DNA from: Chlorops oryzae
Taxonomy: Eukaryota; Arthropoda; Insecta; Diptera; Chloropidae
Assembly (NCBI GenBank): GCA_020466095.1
Contig: CM035806.1
Location: 169,661,082 to 169,725,081 of the forward strand
Length of the DNA stretch: 64,000 nucleotides
Reading direction: 5' to 3'
The notes below the pieces were generated by a model, which worked only from the letters and a program-made list of their open reading frames with translations, was not told the DNA's origin and did not search any database. Below, piece by piece: positions 10,876 to 22,944 of this stretch; position 1 is the stretch's first letter; each line of letters opens with the position of its first letter. The position numbers and the translations under genes are program-made.

Positions 10876-12840
10876 TGATCATTCGATCTTGCGCCCTTGC
10901 GTTACACGTTCATCCACCCCCCATCCACCGGTTTTTTTTTTATTTTTTCATTTACTTACTATGCGTTTTTTTCGTCGCATAGCCTAACAGTACTTTGCGT
11001 GCTAACATTATTCGTAATTGGCTGGCAATGTACAATTTTTTTTTTCGTACAGAAATGGACCAAAGCAACAACAACAGCAACAACAACAACAACAAAAAGG
11101 GCTATTTGTGTATGATGAAAAGGCCTTCAACCTTATGAATTTGATGACCTTCTCTTTTGTTTTTGCTTTTCGTTTCGGTGTTAATTTTTTTCATTTTATT
11201 ATTTTTCTTCGTTTCGTTTTTAATTGGAATTTGCGTTTTGAATGTGATTAAAAAATTTTGCTTTTTTTTTTTTTTTTTTTTGCAAAAACAATAACTGCGA
11301 ACACTCACTTTTTCAAACTTTTTTCTTTCTGTTCTCAATGCGATAATACAACAACAAGAACAAGAACAACAAAGACTGATATTGTTTTTCTTTTATGATT
11401 TTTTTACTTCTAAGTATTTCATTTTTTGTGTTTGTTTCGTTTTCATCAGTGCTCCTCGAATGGATCATAACAGCTAAAAAAGAATCAAAAACAACACCAA
11501 CAACAAGGAGGAGGAAAAAAAATGGACGAGTGAGAGAAAAAACAAACGCGAAGAAAAAACGCGTTAATGCAAATTTTCGAGGTCGAGATTAAGTATAAAT
11601 AAAATTTTTTTGAACTTAAATCACGCATGTGGACAGCATCGGCTGTTCGTGAGGGGAAAAGGGAGGGGAAGGGAAGGGGCGGTTTTGCACGCTGCACGGA
11701 TATGTACGTCTGTCCGTATGTATCGCGCAAATTAGCAGCGGCGAACCGTTATTCGCGTTATGCGCCAACTAACTTTCGAACGTTTGTGCAAAAAAGAAAA
11801 GCAAAGCAAAAACAAAAACAAAAACTAAAAAAAAATAGCCTTAATTAATTTCATTTTGACAAATGACCGCATCAGCGGCTCATATCTGCATGCGTCTGTG
11901 TTGTGTGTTGCGTGTTGCGTGTTGAGAGCCAGAGCGCGCAAATCCATAGAGAGATAACGTTTCGCATGGTTTTCTTTAACGTGCAAAGAAATTCCATTGC
12001 ATGGTAAAAAAAAAAACAACAACATTTTTGGGACATTTCTTTTCTTTCTTTCTGGCTTCTCATTTCTGATTTTGTGATTTGCGATTTCTTATGCTCCTGT
12101 GTTATTTGCATTTCCACTTGAATTTCAATTTGAATTTGCAATAATATGTTTGGGCAAATATTTGTTCTTGTTCGTTCTTTTTACTTACACAAAAATTATA
12201 TGGTGTATTTTGCCCCCTTCTCGGATTTTCCCTTTATTATTATTTTTACAAAAATTTATTTATTTATTTTTTTCAAATTTCGTATTTAAATAAAAGATTG
12301 AAAAAGACTCGTTTAAAAGAAAAGGAACGAACCGACGGCGTCCATACGTAACGGTATAATCAAATGAGCGATATTATTGCGGTAAATATTTTCCTTTGCC
12401 TTTTTCTTTTTTCTTTTTGATAAATGTTTTTCCTTCTTCGCATTGCGTTATAGACGAGGGCTGATGGCGATGTCGATGGCGAAGGCGAAGAGAAGAAGAA
12501 GAACACAATTCGATCACATTGACATACATACACACATGCCACTTCAATGCACTAGAAATACATACGTAGGTATATTCAAATTTTTTGGGGAATTCCGAAT
12601 ATTTCGAGTATAATTTGGAATTTTTTTCTTTTGATTTTTTTGTTTGTTTTTTTTAAATTATTTTTTTATTTTTTAATTTTTAAAAAAATTTTATTTATTT
12701 TTAAATTTTTTTTTTAATTTTTTATTTTTTTTTTCATTTATAGTGAACTTTTTATTTTCTTTGCAAGTAGCTTTACATTTGCTTTTTTTTATTTTTGAGG
12801 CGGAATTTTACTACGTCTCATCACTGGCGCCGCATTTCAT
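10876..12840. other. AT-rich non-coding
   Basis: A CAA run at 11065-11097, many T/A runs (11263-11281, 12640-12745), AAAACAAAAAC at 11805-11830, and a GAGGGGAAGGG purine patch at about 11650-11680. No coding exon recognised on either strand. Confidence 0.5.
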
Positions 12841-14200
12841 TGAAACAATTCGAGTCGAAACGAAACGGAACGAAACGGAACGGAAAAGAACACAACTCGA
12901 AACTACCCAAGTTAATACAAAAATTGTGAGGAAGATGTTTTGACTGACGGTGGTACAACGTACGAGGAAGAGAGTTATAGACGGCAGTGTCGTTAGTATG
13001 ATCCGTACTTAATGAATAATAGTAAAGCACAAAAAAAAAATATATATAAAATATATACACATATATTAATTTATTTATCCGTATTATATGTGTTTGTTTT
13101 TGTTAATGTATATATACATATGTATGCATATAAAGAAGAGAAAAAAAATGCGAACGAGCGAGCTTTCAACCGACCGACCACGTCCGCACGATGAAAGCGC
13201 CACAAAAACTAATCAAGAATGTTATTATTGAAAAAATCCAGACCTCTTGTGCTCGCTCGCTGAATGCCTGGTTGCTATCGTGCTCGCAGTCGTATTCGTC
13301 GTCGTCGTCATCGTCGTCATCGTCGTCGTTGTCGGTATCTCATCGTGGTTGTTGCTGCCGGTGCTGCTCGACTGCTGCTGTTCGTGCTCGGATTCGGACG
13401 GAATTCACCAGCAGCAGCAACAGAGATGGCGCTTAAATGCGTGCTCCTCTTAACATTTTTCGTCTTCTTCTTCTTCTTCTTCTTCTTCCTCTCATTCTTC
13501 TGCTTCTTCTTGTCGTCTATACGCAATGCCGTTTTAACATCCAAATGGATGAAGGAAACCCACCCATCCACCAACGAACGAACATGTGCCAATCTTATTC
13601 TCGTTCGTATTGAGACATTCATATCCACCCAAAAATTGCTCGCTCTCTCTATCTCTCTGTTTCTCTCGCTCACTCACTCGCACACATGTCTCATTCGTTT
13701 CTTTTACTGTTGTAATTAGCTTAAATTAGATTTAAGAAATAAAGCAAGCAAAAGAACAGGAAAAGAAAAAGCTGCATAACAATCAAAATAATAAAAAAAA
13801 AAAAGCAACACGAAACAACAACAAATCCAACGCACGCGGCAAGGCAAACAAGTTAAAAGCAAGTTGTATGTACTTAACTCGAGCCGTAAAAAATAGCCTA
13901 CACTAACGAAAAATCACAGACATCACATGGGCAATAGCGCAGAGAGCGAATTACGTTGCTCTCTATATCTTTCTCTCGCTCCGCTCTCGCTCTCGCTCAA
14001 GCAGTCGAAGCACTGCAACTCAAACAACAATTCGAGGAGAGCAAAAGCTTCATTCAACTCGGACAGGTAGGTCGAGTCGACTCGCCCCGCAACGCCCCGG
14101 CACGACACATCGTTCCAACGGTTCATTTGGGTAGGCGATCGGCGATCGGCGGACGAACGGACGGAGAAGTAATCGACTCGCTTCTCTCAACATAAGATCT
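12841..14200. other. GC-richer island, possible promoter or 5' UTR region
   Basis: Stands out from the AT-rich surroundings: GAAACGGAACG pentamers at about 12860-12895, CGT/CGT-CAT trinucleotides at about 13288-13336, CTG/CAG clusters at about 13350-13420, CTT repeats at 13460-13495 and GCTCTCGCTC GAGA-type tracts at 13975-14000. A plus-strand donor-like CGGACAG/GTAGGTC lies at 14065. Composition is typical of fly 5' UTR and promoter DNA, but no initiator with a correctly spaced partner was found. Confidence 0.25.
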
Positions 14201-14419
14201 TTGATATGAAAATACTTTTTTTGAAATGCCACCGATGGGAATAATGCCGCTGTGCTTGTGTGCTTGCATGAAATTCTTCCTTCGAATTTGCTTAATTCCT
14301 TCAAAGGGGAGCCGTTCAGCAATTGAAGCTTTATCACGAATTACATATTATGTACGTTGTAAGCGACATTGTTTTTACATAAACCGGATTTTCATGGACT
14401 CCCATTACATTTACACACA

Positions 14420-14553
14420 CACACTCTCTCTCTCTCTGTCTCTTTCTTTCCTTTTTCTCCCTCCCAATCGCATATAGTTACTTTCTCTGTCTTCATCTCA
14501 TTTTATCGCTCTTTCTCACTCTTTCCCTCTATCTCTTTTTCCCATTCTTTCTC

Positions 14554-14612
<59 letters not shown>
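14420..14612. repeat. CT microsatellite
   Basis: CTCTCT tracts with a pure (CT) run of roughly 50 bases at about 14556-14607. Confidence 0.95.
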
Positions 14613-14613
<1 letters not shown>

Positions 14614-14929
14614 TCTTCAATACCATTAGGATAAAACATTCCGATGGAATAAAATACGACTCAATTATTCGCGTACATCTGTCGTTCGTTTGGTAGTCAA
14701 AGGGTTAAGACGTATTCAAAAATTTAAGTTCTTTATCACCTATATATATATTATATATGTATACCTATAAATGAAAGAAATATCCACAAGACTTTCATTT
14801 TTGTTGAACCATCTGAGATTGATTCGGTATTGAAAGGGTTAACCCTTATATAACTCTTTTGAAATTTACAATTTTTTCGCTGATAACTTTATTCGCGATT
14901 GGCCTTGAATGATACTTTATAGCACTTAA

Positions 14930-14998
14930 CCCTTGACAGGTAACGCGCTGTTTACGTAAGGCATATGCGTAAATTTTACGTAGGTTACCTGTCTAGGG
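14930..14998. mobile_element. Tiny piggyBac-like MITE (69 bp)
   Basis: Flanked by TTAA on both sides (14926-14929 and 14999-15002). Ends are CCCTTGACAGGTAAC and GTTACCTGTCTAGGG, inverted with one or two mismatches. TTAA duplication with CCC...GGG termini is the piggyBac signature; the size means only ends and a short hairpin core (GTTTACGTAAGGCATATGCG) remain. Confidence 0.7.
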
Positions 14999-15002
14999 TT
15001 AA

Positions 15003-16102
15003 AAAAAGATCTCTTAATTCGCCTTAAATATTGCGGTCTTTATCGGAGGAGAGGCGCCTTAGATAAAACAGCTGTCATTTTCATCATTCAACTTAAGAGC
15101 TTCCTCCTTCATGACCTCAGAATATTCTGTGTGTGCGTGTGTGTGTGTGTGTGTGTGTATTTTGCATGAGAGCACTTTGTTATCTAGAAAGAAGAAGCAC
15201 TTCCCCAACCTTTGGAGGGGTACAAATTAATTACGATCTTCGATTTGCTGTGACAACAACAGTGTTGCCATACTTCAAAAAGAAAAAATATGTTCCGAGT
15301 CTTTTTTTTTTTTTTTTTAAATCATCATTGGATCCGATCGAATGAAGGCGAAAGATAAGACCTTTCGACAAAAAAAAAAAAACTAATCAACCAAAAAAAA
15401 ATGGAATAAAAATTTCTCGGATTTATTTCCGGTTTAGGGAGTTTTTTTGATCTCATTTCGATTGCTTTCGTGAATTAACAATGAAGAGAAAAATAAAAAG
15501 TGCACATGATACGAAAAAAAAAAAAACTGACGAGAGCGCGAGACCGAAAGTTCGACGAACGGAACGGAACGGCGGAAAGCAAAAAAAGGCAGAGTTGACT
15601 TCGCCTGGCAATTTATGGCGGCAACCCACACACACGTTCACCCAATATTTCTACTGTCTGTATACATAGATAATCACGTAACACTTTTGTAAGAGACACT
15701 CAGACAATATGGAATGCAAAAAGAAAAGGAAGAACACAAGAAACAAAAGCACGAAACAAGAAATAGGGGAAATCATTTTTACGTCTTCGTTCCATTATTT
15801 TGTGTTGTCTTACTCCACTTAGTTAGATAGATAGACAGACAGACAGACCGACAAAGCCGCTGGCATTTTGAAAGAAAGACTCTTCGCCAAAATACAACAA
15901 ACGAACGTTACGAACAAACAAATGAACGAACGACCGACCGAACACTGCCTCCGCTAACCACGGTTGCCACACTTGGCGTTTTCGCACCAAAACTGGCTCT
16001 TAATTTTTCACTCGGCGCCGCGGCTCTTTTTCACCGTATTTGGCTCATTTCAATGTGCTCCGGACACTCCTCTTGCGGGGACACATTTCTACTTATTATT
16101 AT
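15003..16102. other. Non-coding with microsatellites
   Basis: A (TG) run at 15128-15159, T/A runs, AGAC/AGAT repeats at 15824-15855 and AACGAACG repeats at about 15900-15940. No gene recognised. Confidence 0.5.
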
Positions 16103-16670
16103 ACAGGGTGTTCCGTAGCTGAGTGCTTTTCTCTATAGGATTGATAGAGAAGGTCATTGTGAACAAAAAATCGTCCAAAATGCACCCCTAAATCGTTATA
16201 AGGGAACGAAAGAAATTTGCAGTTATTTCATAAAAAAAATTTTCACGCCTAAACGTTTAAATCCAAGATAAAAGTTTTAATGCAGTTCGACAGAGAATTG
16301 TCAGACGTTTCTAGGCGTATAAAATAGTCTTACACTTTATTGCAGCTTCAAGGATATTTAAGCCTTCAAAGTCAAAATTTTAAAATTTTTTTAAACATTT
16401 TTTGACTTTGAGAGCCATTTTGGTATGAAAAATGTCCTATTAACACGCAAATTTTTTATTTTATTCAAAATGCTGGATCGATTTCCTTTAATTTGGTACC
16501 CCATATGTGTAACAAATTTTTTTGCAAATAAGATGAGAAAATTAAATATCTATCCAAGAATTATCGGAACTAATGAACATTACAAAATTGGAATTTCTTT
16601 CTAAACAGTGGCTTCTGGTTATATGCGTCGACGAAAAATACCACGTTTTTTTGCACATATAACTAGAGAA
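16103..16670. repeat. Interspersed repeat, TACAGGGTGTTCC family
   Basis: Opens TACAGGGTGTTCCGTAGCTG, a form often seen at mariner-type ends. Its block at about 16405-16560 (GCCATTTTGGTATGAAAAATG through AATGCTGGATCGATTTCC to AGATGAGAAAATTAAATATC) recurs at about 52885-53020. The matching right end is not clear. Confidence 0.5.
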
Positions 16671-16678
16671 ATCATATA

Positions 16679-16798
16679 CAGTGTACTATCTCTTAAGCGG
16701 ACACCTATGGGAACGAAAAATATGTCCGCTTAAAAGGAAACTATTTGAGCAAAAAGAATATCAAAGTATTCCCAAAAAAGTGTCCAGAGAGTACACTG
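16679..16798. mobile_element. Tc1/mariner-like MITE (CAGTGTACTC family), copy 1
   Basis: TA flanks on both sides (16677-16678, 16799-16800). Ends CAGTGTACTATCTCTTAAGC and CCAGAGAGTACACTG are inverted. A second internal pair, TTAAGCGGACAC and GTCCGCTTAA, forms a hairpin in the left half. Same family as 19796-19915, 18162-18239 and 57922-58728. Confidence 0.8.
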
Positions 16799-16859
16799 TA
16801 CATATCTGAAATTTCGCTTATTTGCGTCAACATTGCATATGTGTACATATGTGCATGTA

Positions 16860-17130
16860 CAGTGAAAGCTCTACTTGCAGACAGCTCTCATAAGCCGACA
16901 ACTTAAAATACTAAAATACCAAATTTCTTATAAATTTTTCTCCGTTAAAAAATGAATTTGAAAAAAAAAAAACTTAAATGTACCTACCTACGTAATTAAA
17001 ATTTTTACTGAAATATGATTAAAATTGAAAAAAGAATATGTACGTACATATGTATGTGTATGTATAAATAAAAAAATCAAACATTTTGTACTCTCCGACC
17101 GTCAGTCTCCACTTATGTGAGCTTTCACTG
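16860..17130. mobile_element. Tc1/mariner-like MITE (CAGTGAAAGCTC family)
   Basis: TA flanks at 16858-16859 and 17131-17132. Termini CAGTGAAAGCTC and GAGCTTTCACTG are exact inverted repeats of 12 bases, with weaker pairing further in (ACTTGCAGACAG against CAGTCTCCACTT). Related in layout to the neighbouring CAGTGTACTC element, only 60 bases away. No reading frame. Confidence 0.75.
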
Positions 17131-17132
17131 TA

Positions 17133-17280
17133 AATGTTGGCTCCATTTTAGTGAAATTGGCCGATTTTTGAATTGCCTTGACGCTTTTATATCTGTATTT
17201 TTTTTTTCTCAAGTGGCAACCGTGCCGCTGCCATGCATGCCTGTTTGGTTTGTTCGTCCGTCAGACTTTTGCATATAAAT

Positions 17281-17312
<32 letters not shown>

Positions 17313-18161
17313 TTGTGCGACGGTAAATAGGAAGTGTTTTCGTTCACAACAAATCACCACGAATGCCGAAGCAAAACAAAAAAGGAAAAAAGAAAGTAGC
17401 GGGAAAATGAAAAGAAGCGGAACAAAACAAGAACCCGAACAACACAGGCGAGAGAAAAAGACAATAGAAAGAAGAGCGCAGGAGTAAACAATGGCAAACG
17501 AGAAGAAGAGTGAAGGAAAAAGGCGCGCGATGATGCCTCCCTAATAAAGCGGACTTTACACGTGCACGTTTATTACTTGCAGTCGTCATGCGTAGCGTGA
17601 TGAATAGAATGACAGCAATGCTTGCAGGCAAACATGAACGTTTAGCGGCCGCTTAAGGTGTGGAGGCCAACCGACAGCAAAAGAATACTTATTACAAAAA
17701 AAAAGAAAAAATAAAAAAAAAGTGATACTTGCAATAACAGAGAAAAAAAGGACGAAACCGAGGGCATTTCTTCGAGTGTGCGAAAAATGCGAACAAAGAA
17801 AACAGACATAAAATTAATAAAGAAAATTCACACAGACCTTGGGAAATGTTTTGTTTTTTTTTTGTTCTTGTTTTTTTTATGGCTTTTCCATGTCGAATGA
17901 TTACACACAAGAAAAGGTGCGGAAGGAGAAGGCAAGAATCGACGAGGAAAAGTGGAAGGACCACAAACGAAGGATGGCAGAAGGACATTCATGGCATTTA
18001 TATTTATACATACATACATGCATACATATACATATGTATGTATATGCACATTTTTATTTGAGTCTTCATATTCTGATTAATTCGATGATTATTCGGTGGA
18101 ATAAATAATGGTTGGATACTCATCCATCTACATTTTCATAGTTTTCATAGTTTTATAGGTA
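17133..18161. other. Non-coding
   Basis: A (GT) run at 17287-17312; a mixed, GC-moderate stretch at 17330-17660 with many short frames but no splice context I trust; TACATA at 18005-18040. Confidence 0.4.
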
Positions 18162-18238
18162 CAGTGTACTCTCTCCTTGCGGACACACTCCTCTTAAACG
18201 GACAGTTTTCGTGAATGCTCTAGTGGTGTTCAAAAAGT

Positions 18239-18239
<1 letters not shown>
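18162..18239. mobile_element. CAGTGTACTC-family MITE fragment
   Basis: After TA at 18160-18161 reads CAGTGTACTCTCTCCTTGCG, then GGACACACTCCTCTTAAACGG. No right end: it runs into the GA microsatellite at 18240, which may have grown from the element's own GAGAGAG terminus. Confidence 0.6.
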
Positions 18240-18568
<329 letters not shown>

Positions 18569-18601
18569 ATCTTGACTAGCAGGTATATACCTACATCGTA
18601 A

Positions 18602-18884
18602 CCCAGCAGTTATTTGCAACCGATGGTAATGCGAAAAGTAATTCAAAAAGCATATTGCTTATGCATTACACAATCGATTATTTTCAGCACGACGATGTCC
18701 AAGCGAATGTAATGCATTACTATTTGCATTCCCAAGTAATGCAAAATAGATTGAATTTACAGGTTTAAAAATTACCTTTTCGATTACCTTTCCATGCAAA
18801 TTTGTTCAATTTACTTTGCATTCCTATTTCATCGATGAAAAAATGCATTTCTTTGGTAATGCACTTCCCAAAATAACTGCTGGG
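18602..18884. mobile_element. PIF/Harbinger-like MITE (CCCAGCAGTTAT family), copy 1
   Basis: Exact 14-base terminal inverted repeats CCCAGCAGTTATTT / AAATAACTGCTGGG. The interior is rich in AATGCATTAC and carries ATTTGCAT and ATGCAAAT octamers. Flanks here (TAA / AAT) do not give a clean duplication, but the second copy at 51520-51868 has TTA on both sides. Confidence 0.8.
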
Positions 18885-19795
18885 AATATTTTGTTTTCTT
18901 TAAATGGATTGACTTCAGTTTGAGATTTAAGCAAAAATATATTACTTAAAATTTTCCGTCCGCCACTTAGGCATTCAAATAAAAATTCAAAATAAATAAA
19001 TAAAAAAAAAACTGCGTTGCAAGAGAACACACGAACACTTCAGAGAGGGCACGCAGTTAACTGCATCTGCTGCCGTTTCCCCTTCACATGAAACTTTCCT
19101 TCTCCTTTGCCTTTGCCTTCTCATGCTCTTCTGTTCTTGATTGTTTTGCTCTTCTTCACAATTGCTATTTGCTATTACTTCACGTCATTCTACCGTGCGT
19201 ACATGTAGAGTCAAAACAGAAAAAGCAACGAATGCGCCGAACAAAACAGAATGGAAATTTTTCATTTTTACAGTCAAAACAATGCACAACTCACATACAT
19301 AAATACAGATGGACATGTGCATGTACCATCAACCGCGATGAACGCACGCACGCACGCACGCACAAATGTCCCTGTAGTAAGCAGTTGGGCAATTATCTGA
19401 AAAGAACTAGTACTTTTACCAGAACTACAAGAACTCGTTAAGCTTCCTTCCAGCACATCTACTTATCCCAGCAGTGAATGTGGGGCCAATTGACCCCTAT
19501 GCCATCAGTGCTGGACCAGAGAAGAAAGATACGGACAGTGGAGTCTCACTACTGAGAGGCTTCTACAGTTCGATTTTCTTGATCACAAATGTTCTCAATT
19601 TGCTGCATGCGAATGGGACCGGCTCTGTTGCGTAGTGGATGCATTTGCGCTCAGAAATCCGATAACTATCGGTGCTATCGATGCTTGTTTAGCTGGAATA
19701 TTAAGCCACTGAGCTTACCCAATTGCCCCCATAAGTAGTAGAACAATTCTGCTACATACTGAACTACCAGTGCGCTTTCCTGCACAAATATTATA
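18885..19795. other. Non-coding, weak SINE remnant
   Basis: CGCA repeats at 19343-19362. GCGTAGTGGATGCATTTGCGCTC at about 19631 resembles the tRNA-like head of the family 2 SINE at 28093. No coding exon recognised. Confidence 0.4.
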
Positions 19796-19915
19796 CAGTG
19801 TACTCTCTCTCTTAAGCGGACGCATACGGGACCGAAAAATGTGTCCGCTTAAGAGGAAACTATTTCAGAATTAAGAACACATGGATCATTCCCAAAAAGG
19901 TGTCCGAGTGCACTG
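19796..19915. mobile_element. CAGTGTACTC-family MITE, copy 2
   Basis: TA flanks at 19794-19795 and 19916-19917. Left CAGTGTACTCTCTCTCTTAA, right GTGTCCGAGTGCACTG. Same length (120 bp) and same internal TTAAGCGGAC / GTCCGCTTAA pair as 16679-16798. Confidence 0.8.
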
Positions 19916-19917
19916 TA

Positions 19918-20487
19918 CTGATTTTCTACAGAATTTTATATTGGGCGAGGGTATGGAAAAGAACTACAATTGGTGAATTTTGAACTAGTAAAGTGTCTAC
20001 TCGTTCAGCACTAGCTGAAATTTCTGCAGGGGCAGTTTAAATGAAGCAGTGGCTGAGAGAGACAGTCTTTATTGTTTTTGTTTTTGTTTCTGGCGAACGG
20101 CAAGACCAACACCCCAACAAAAACAACAACAACAACAACAACAACAATTTGAATGTTGACAATCCGAGATGTGTATTTAAAAGCAAGCGAATAGACAAAC
20201 AAAACAAAACAAAATAAAAACAAAAACAGACCAGTCAAGGCAAATTAATTCGAGGCACCTAAGCAGCAGCAGCAACAACAAATACAAGGCAACAATAACA
20301 ACAACCACAATAACAGCAACAAGGCAACAATAACGCAACACACACGGAGCGTGGAAGAAAAAAGGCAACAAAAACAAAAAACAGAAACTAGAACAAAAAC
20401 AAAAACAACCAAGGAAATCTAAGCGGGAAAACATGAAAAGCAAAACAGAGAAAGAGCAAAGAAGAAGAAGAAACGAGCAGAGAGAGA

Positions 20488-20527
<40 letters not shown>

Positions 20528-21050
20528 AAAAGCGAAAATGAGGAAAATCATTGAAAATATGAAAAACATAAAAAAAGGAGCCATGGAAAAAGTCTTGAAT
20601 TGCAGTCAGGCGGGTCGGCTCGGTTCGGTTCGTCTCGTTGCATATTTACATTCGTACTTCGATTCGGGGTTGTTCGGCGAATGCGGTGCAAGTACAGCGC
20701 GAGCAAAGCAGAAAACTCGGAAAATGACGACAACAAAAACTGAAACGAAAACAACGTCTGGAGGCAGACAATGCAAGAATTAAAGGAAAAAAAAAAAAAT
20801 ATGTACCTATGTAAATATGAAAATGTGAGGGTACAGTAAACATAGGCATGGGGCAGGATGGCGGGAAAAATGTAAGCAAGATCAAAACATAAGGAAAAGA
20901 GCCCAACAAAATGGGATAGCAGTTAATGTCAACAAATTCAATTCCCGCTTATTTATGTTAAAGTTCGTTGCGAAATACAGCAAAAAAAAATTTCGGTGCT
21001 TTTCGCCTTTTGCCGGTTCGTTAACTTGAGCTGGAAAACAATCGATTGCA
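19918..21050. other. CAA/CAG-rich and GA-rich non-coding stretch
   Basis: A CAA run at 20117-20145, CAGCAGCAGCAACAACA near 20263, a GA run at 20479-20522 and a GC-richer patch near 20600-20760. Lying just downstream (minus strand) of a DRE cluster, it could be transcribed 5' UTR of a minus-strand gene, but no donor or initiator was pinned down. Confidence 0.3.
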
Positions 21051-21069
21051 CTTATCGATAGTATCGATG
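21041..21069 (-). promoter_or_regulatory. DRE-type motif cluster (TATCGATA)
   Basis: Three ATCGAT cores within 29 bases, the middle one being a full TATCGATA at 21053-21060. TATCGATA is the binding site of the fly promoter factor DREF. The site is about 17 kb upstream of the Pdk1 coding start on the same strand. The motif also occurs in a transposon end at 23039, so chance or repeat origin is possible. Confidence 0.3.
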
Positions 21070-21389
21070 TTTTCAAATTTTTTCAGCGACCGCAAGGAGA
21101 CAGTACACTGAACCTATCCACACAACATAACTTCACAAATATGTTGTACAACGGCAGTTTTTTTTTTCTAACTTCTAAACCCCTTCACATTCCTTTTCAC
21201 GCGAAATTTTCAGCAATTCGATGTTGGATAGCAAAGTTCGATCGAACAGAATGCCCCTCTTTTTGCCTTTTGTTGTGTTAATTGTTGTTGTTGTTGTTGC
21301 TGTCTTTCATATACCATTCATAAGAATTTTTTTATATATTTTAGCTACTCTTACAACTACATATATGGTCCCAAATTCTTTGTAATGCC

Positions 21390-21574
21390 CATGATACAAG
21401 AAAACAAGATAGCGCCATTTGAGAGCGGAAACGTCACAAACTCAAAATCGCGATTCGTTGTTGTTGTTTCCCATGTTAAACCGGCTTTTTACTTTTTTGA
21501 ATAGCATGGGAAACAACAACAATTTCTTGCTCACAAACTCAATTTTCGGCGCTATCTTGTTTTCTTGTATCATG
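21390..21574. mobile_element. P-like MITE, copy 1 (185 bp)
   Basis: Exact 8-bp target duplication GTAATGCC at 21382-21389 and 21575-21582. Terminal inverted repeats start CATGATACAAGAAAACAAGA and extend about 27 bases. A second, inner inverted pair is GTTGTTGTTTCCCATG / CATGGGAAACAACAAC. Termini starting CATGAT, 8-bp duplications and an inner inverted repeat recall P elements. hAT is the alternative. Confidence 0.85.
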
Positions 21575-21734
21575 GTAATGCCTAAATTTCTGTCCCTTTC
21601 AATGAAATTCGGTCTTCATGAAGGAGCAAACCAAATTAATAACAAATTAATTTTAACAAAAAATGTATGACCAAATGAAATACTCTATAAAATACTGCTT
21701 CTCTTTCAATCACAATGTGAAGAGGTGTTAAGCC

Positions 21735-22450
21735 CTATTAGCGATCGCAGGCCTGTTGGTGGACAGGTTCTCATCGCCCCCCGTCACGCTCAGACAGGCG
21801 GCTATTCTGTATATCCTGTTCAGGATGTTAAGAGCCTTCCTTTGGTTTATTTTAGGCCACCATGCCAAGGATGCATATGTATGTGATCATAGGTAGGGTG
21901 ACCGTTTTAAAGGACCACGCCATCATTTTAGGTCGTACTCCCCAAGTTTTACCGTACAGCCACAGCCTTTGGCACGCGAATATTGCCTTCATGGCTTTGT
22001 TCGAAATATACATACGATAGATGTTGTTGGTTCCAATTAAGTGTCTTGTCTAGGATAACCCCTAGATATATTTCATCTCATCGGAAATGTTTAGTTCTAC
22101 TGTCCACCGAGTTTTAGAGGCCCAAGGTTGAGCTTTCGTCTTCTGGTGAAGGTTACACTCCAGTAGTTTTTTGGTTTGGGTTAATTGAAAGTCCCATTTC
22201 TTGACACCATTCAGAGGTGATGTCAAGGGCTAGTTGCATCCGATCAGTTATGGTAGAGTCAAAATTTGCCTCTGACCACAATTACCAGATCGTCTGCAAA
22301 GCCTTGAACTTCGAACCCGTTCTCATCGAGGATCTGAAGTAGCTCATCGATGACTAAGATCCAAAGAAGATGGGATAGTACTCTCCTCTCTGGGGACAAC
22401 ATCCTTTGGTTGTCCTTACTGTGAGTGCATTTAATCCCGAGTCAAAGACG
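21735..22450 (-). pseudogene. Decayed non-LTR retrotransposon reverse transcriptase
   Basis: Minus-strand translation, across several frame breaks, gives in order: a GCPQ-like turn (about 22405), the catalytic FADDLVIVVRGKF motif (about 22265-22300), a VTFTRRRKLNLG segment, YLGVILDKTLNWN-like wording, then GKTWG and a WW-PK-type segment towards 21860. This order matches the palm-to-thumb region of jockey/LOA/I-type LINE reverse transcriptases. Frameshifts and stops show that it is dead. It probably supplied reverse transcriptase to the family once; no ORF1, endonuclease or poly(A) end is seen here. Clade is inferred, not searched. Confidence 0.8.
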
Positions 22451-22463
22451 ACAGTTTTTTTTT

Positions 22464-22880
22464 AAAGGTGGTAGATTTTTAAAGAAGATGTGGTAGATTT
22501 TTACAAAAAAAAAAAAGTGGTAGATTTAAAATTGTTTAAAATACTAATAAGTACAATATATCACATTATATTCGGAAAATTATCTACTTGTTTTTTTTTA
22601 GGTATTTTCTCTTATAACAAAATAATGTGTCAATATTTATTGGATGTCGATGGAAGCGCCAATACTGCCATTCTGGACAATAGGAAGCTGCCAACATATT
22701 TTCCAATAATACATAACATTGAAGCACATTTTTTTATGTTCTCAATTATTCTAAATGATCATAATATAATTTAAAAAAAAAAAAAAATTCATACATAAGT
22801 AAAGAAAAGTGGTAGATTTGGACCTAGCGTGGTAGAAGCGGCGGTAGAAAGTAAAAATAGTGGTAGAAGTCCGAGCACTG
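22464..22880. mobile_element. hAT-like element (GTGGTAGATTTT family), left-truncated copy
   Basis: Several GTGGTAGATTTTTAAAG units, an internal block (GTGTCAATATTTATTGGATG), and a right end AGTGGTAGAAGTCCGAGCACTG. The intact copy at 49883-51201 has the missing CAGTGCTCGGACTT left end. This copy shows the uninterrupted sequence AAAGTAAAAATAGTGG at the point where the other copy carries an insertion. Confidence 0.75.
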
Positions 22881-22944
22881 GACATAACAGTGCATTCTTA
22901 TCTGAACTTGTTTACACACTTTTGTGCATAAAATTGCAATTCAT

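Noticed and set aside
13956..14195. Coding exon QAVEALQLKQQFEESKSF on the plus strand with GTAGGT donor
   Set aside because: The frame begins in CTCGCT repeats, no acceptor or convincing start is present, and the donor is weak; kept only as part of a possible leader island.
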